Shown here one piece after another: positions 23,441 to 25,352 of a DNA stretch of 25,352 nt (positions within the stretch are counted from its first letter, which is position 1; the number at the start of each line of letters is the position of its first letter). A program made the position numbers and the translations under genes. The stretch spans positions 1-25,352 of the forward strand of contig DLVV01000228.1 in NCBI GenBank assembly GCA_003445035.1, in the 5' to 3' direction. Under the pieces are notes generated by a model. That model ran no database searches. It saw only the letters and a list, made by a program, of their open reading frames with translations, and had not been told where the DNA came from. The DNA is from Planctomycetaceae bacterium. Lineage in GTDB: Bacteria; Planctomycetota; Planctomycetia; Planctomycetales; Planctomycetaceae.

Positions 23441-25117
23441 ATGGCACGATACAACAACCCGGCGATGGCCCAGTTGAGTCGCCAGCAAGTGCGGTACGCT
23501 CCACGGAGCGTACGGTTGAAGCAGATCGAGAGAGCCGAGCGGTTCGTCGATCGTCTTCACCCCGAACGGTTCTACGCTTACCAGGATGTCTGCGAGGAGT
23601 TGACCGGTTACCGGTCCGAGAAATATCCGGACCTCCAGTTGTCCGGCCACGAGGCGATCCGCGACCTGAGATGCCTGGTCGAGGACCTCTCGGACAGTCT
23701 CGATCTCTCTGTCTCCGATGTCGGGGAGCCGGTGCTGACGGTTGGCCAGGTGGCCCAGCGGTACAGCGTCTCGACCAAGACCGTCGATCGCTGGCGTGAC
23801 CGTGGCCTGGTGTCACGAAGATTTCTGGTTGACGGGCGGAAGCGAGTTGGCTTCCTACAGTCGGCCGTTGATCGATTTGCGAGGCGGCACGCTGCCGAGA
23901 TCGACCGGGGTGCGAGATTTTCGCACGTCGGAGCTCGTGAGCGCGAGGAGATCGTGCAGGCGGCGCGGCAAATGGTTCGAGACGGCGAGACGTCAACAAG
24001 TATCTGCCGGCTGTTGGCCCGGAGAATGGGGCGATCGTCCGAAACGGTTCGCACGCTGTTGCGGGACCACGATCGCGATCACCCGGCGGCTGCCGTCTTC
24101 CCCGATGCGACGACAAAGCTCGGAGAGGAGGATCGGCTCGAGATCTATCGGCTGGTTCGACAGGGGACCTCGGTCGATCTGCTCGCGAGACGCTTTGGGC
24201 GCTCACGGAACTCGATCTACCGAATCGCCACGGAGACCCGTGGTGAGATCCTGCTCGAGCAGCCCATCGAGTTCATGGACAGCGACGAGTTCTCCGAGCC
24301 GGGGGCCGAGGCGTGGATTCTGTGCGAGCCGCCGGAGAATCCGAAAGCAAAACTGACCAAGCCACCACCCGGATTGCCAGCCTACCTGGCCGCGTTGTAC
24401 CAGCTGCCGATCCTGACCCGTGAGCAGGAGCAGTATCACTTCCGGAAAATGAATTTCTTGAGATGGCAGGCCGTCGACGTGCGAAAGACTCGGCTTGGCG
24501 AGCGATGCACCGGACGAAACGGTCGGTTGGCCATGGATCAGGTTGAGACGTTGCTGGAAGAGAGCCAGGCGGTGAAGAACTTCCTGATTCGCAGCAATCT
24601 CCGGCTGGTGGTCTCGATTGCCAAGAAGCACCTCAGGCCCGGGATGAATTTCTTCGAGATGGTCAGCGACGGGAATCTGTCGCTGATCCGTGCGATCGAA
24701 AAGTTCGATTACACTCGCGGCAACAAGTTTTCGACATACGCCACCTGGGCAGTCATGCGGAACTTCGCCAGGTCGGTGCCACGCGAGCATCGCCAGCAGG
24801 ATCGTTTTCGCACCGGACACGACGAATTGTTCCTGGGACGGTCCGAAGAACGGTCCAACCCGTTTCTCGCGCAACGGCACCACCTGCAGCACCGGGTGGT
24901 GATCAACGAGATTCTGGAGCAGTTGGATCCTCGTGAACGTGAAGTGATCACCCGGAGGTACGGGTTGACCGAAGGCAGCGAACCCCAGACGCTCGAGCAG
25001 GTTGGCCGCCGGTTCGGTGTGACCAAGGAACGGATCCGCCAACTCGAGAGCCGCGCGCTGAAGAAACTCCAGCGAGTCGCGAGTACCGAGAGCCTCGAGA
25101 TTCCCGGACTCGATTGA
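23441..25117 (+). CDS. Sigma-70 family RNA polymerase sigma factor with a 300-residue multi-HTH N-terminal extension
   Basis: A 558-residue protein. The C-terminal half is a sigma-70 core. A region 1.2-like segment (YLAALYQLPILTREQEQYHF) lies at 315-334. Region 2 spans about 380-450, with SNLRLVVSIAKKH and the -10-reading FSTYATWAVMR. Region 4 spans about 485-545, with LDPREREVITRRYGL and the HTH VGRRFGVTKERIRQLESRALKKL. The linker at 450-485 lacks a recognisable region 3. The N-terminal 300 residues hold a MerR/excisionase-like HTH at about 98-150 (LTVGQVAQRYSVSTKTVDRW) and two further HTH-like units at about 185-210 and 240-265. The extension may bind DNA or a regulator. Upstream sit an ECF-type motif and a terminator-like hairpin. 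It is probably an alternative sigma factor, since region 1.1 and region 3 are absent. Confidence 0.9.
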   Translation: MARYNNPAMAQLSRQQVRYAPRSVRLKQIERAERFVDRLHPERFYAYQDVCEELTGYRSEKYPDLQLSGHEAIRDLRCLVEDLSDSLDLSVSDVGEPVLTVGQVAQRYSVSTKTVDRWRDRGLVSRRFLVDGRKRVGFLQSAVDRFARRHAAEIDRGARFSHVGAREREEIVQAARQMVRDGETSTSICRLLARRMGRSSETVRTLLRDHDRDHPAAAVFPDATTKLGEEDRLEIYRLVRQGTSVDLLARRFGRSRNSIYRIATETRGEILLEQPIEFMDSDEFSEPGAEAWILCEPPENPKAKLTKPPPGLPAYLAALYQLPILTREQEQYHFRKMNFLRWQAVDVRKTRLGERCTGRNGRLAMDQVETLLEESQAVKNFLIRSNLRLVVSIAKKHLRPGMNFFEMVSDGNLSLIRAIEKFDYTRGNKFSTYATWAVMRNFARSVPREHRQQDRFRTGHDELFLGRSEERSNPFLAQRHHLQHRVVINEILEQLDPREREVITRRYGLTEGSEPQTLEQVGRRFGVTKERIRQLESRALKKLQRVASTESLEIPGLD

Positions 25118-25207
25118 GATTGGCCGCTTTGACGGTGTGGGAGCAGCGGAGTCGGGCGTCCAACGGTGGTTGGGTGCTGCCCCAGCTAGCCCGAAACCGT
25201 TCATTCT

Positions 25208-25219
25208 GCCTTGCAAGGC
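25208..25219. promoter_or_regulatory. 12-bp palindrome overlapping the tRNA promoter -35
   Basis: GCCTTGCAAGGC is a perfect palindrome that contains the whole TTGCAA -35 hexamer (25211-25216) of the tRNA-Thr promoter. A repressor or activator site is possible; chance cannot be excluded. Confidence 0.35.
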
Positions 25220-25238
25220 CTAATCGGGTTGCTATATT
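25211..25238 (+). promoter_or_regulatory. Strong extended -10 promoter for tRNA-Thr
   Basis: TTGCAA (25211-25216) and TATATT (25233-25238) are 16 bp apart, with a TGC extension just before the -10. Transcription should start near 25245, about 25 nt before the mature tRNA. Confidence 0.7.
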
Positions 25239-25269
25239 TACCAACCTGTTGTCCCACGAGGATTTATGG

Positions 25270-25342
25270 GCTAGCGTAGCTCAATCGGCAGAGCCCCGGT
25301 TTTGTAAACCGGAGGTTGTGGGTTCGAGTCCCACCGCTAGCT
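25270..25342 (+). tRNA. tRNA-Thr (anticodon TGT)
   Basis: The 73-nt cloverleaf folds completely. The acceptor stem is GCTAGCG (25270-25276) with CGCTAGC (25335-25341), discriminator T. The D stem is GCTC/GAGC. The anticodon stem CCGGT/ACCGG holds loop TTTGTAA with anticodon TGT at 25303-25305, which reads ACA (Thr). The T stem is GTGGG/CCCAC with loop TTCGAGT. CCA is not encoded (TTCC follows), so it is added after transcription. Planctomycete genomes often have tRNA clusters, so more tRNAs may follow beyond the window. Confidence 0.97.
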
Positions 25343-25352
25343 TCCCGCGCCG

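Noticed and set aside
23379..24206. Minus-strand open frame of 275 codons
   Set aside because: Arg/Ser/Pro-rich shadow of the sigma-factor N-terminal region.
1..25352. CRISPR array, insertion sequence, integrase or phage genes
   Set aside because: No regularly spaced repeats, terminal inverted repeats with a transposase, or mobile-element proteins were seen on either strand.

Overview
The window looks like chromosomal DNA from a member of the Planctomycetes. The evidence is the adjacent DUF1549/DUF1553 cytochrome-like and DUF1501 genes, a small exported protein with the planctomycete LEPR-type N-terminal motif (LECRTLLSA), a sigma-70 protein with a long helix-turn-helix N-terminal extension, a futalosine-type menaquinone gene, and uniformly high GC. 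I see no rRNA, CRISPR array, insertion sequence or phage gene. The species cannot be named from the sequence alone.

Layout. 1-335 is the N-terminal part of miaA (minus strand), divergent from a SRPBCC-fold protein and an overlapping small membrane protein (456-1285, plus). 1575-3188 holds the LEPR-type exported protein with a permuted papain-like His/Cys signature, then an unrecognised 166-residue protein. A convergent hairpin separates these from an ABC-F ATPase (minus, 3400-5310). Divergent from it is a plus-strand metabolic run: an MqnD-family protein, an SDR oxidoreductase and L-aspartate oxidase NadB (5468-8866). Two small uncharacterised genes follow, one convergent with nadB and one with its own good promoter.

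The centrepiece is a minus-strand operon at 18407-9928. It encodes a YqiJ-like OB-fold membrane protein, a YqiK-like flotillin (SPFH protein with a very long coiled coil) and a giant AAA+ protein of 1885 residues from the family usually labelled 'DNA repair ATPase' (DUF3686-like). The first two genes overlap by one base and the third follows after 36 bp. The plausible unit is a membrane-anchored flotillin scaffold working with a very large soluble ATPase; its biological job is not established. Its promoter region carries several inverted repeats.

The right end has a two-gene DUF1549/DUF1553 plus DUF1501 operon (minus), a divergent four-helix membrane protein, the HTH-sigma fusion preceded by an ECF-type promoter motif and an intrinsic terminator-like hairpin, and a tRNA-Thr(TGT) gene with a strong extended -10 promoter.
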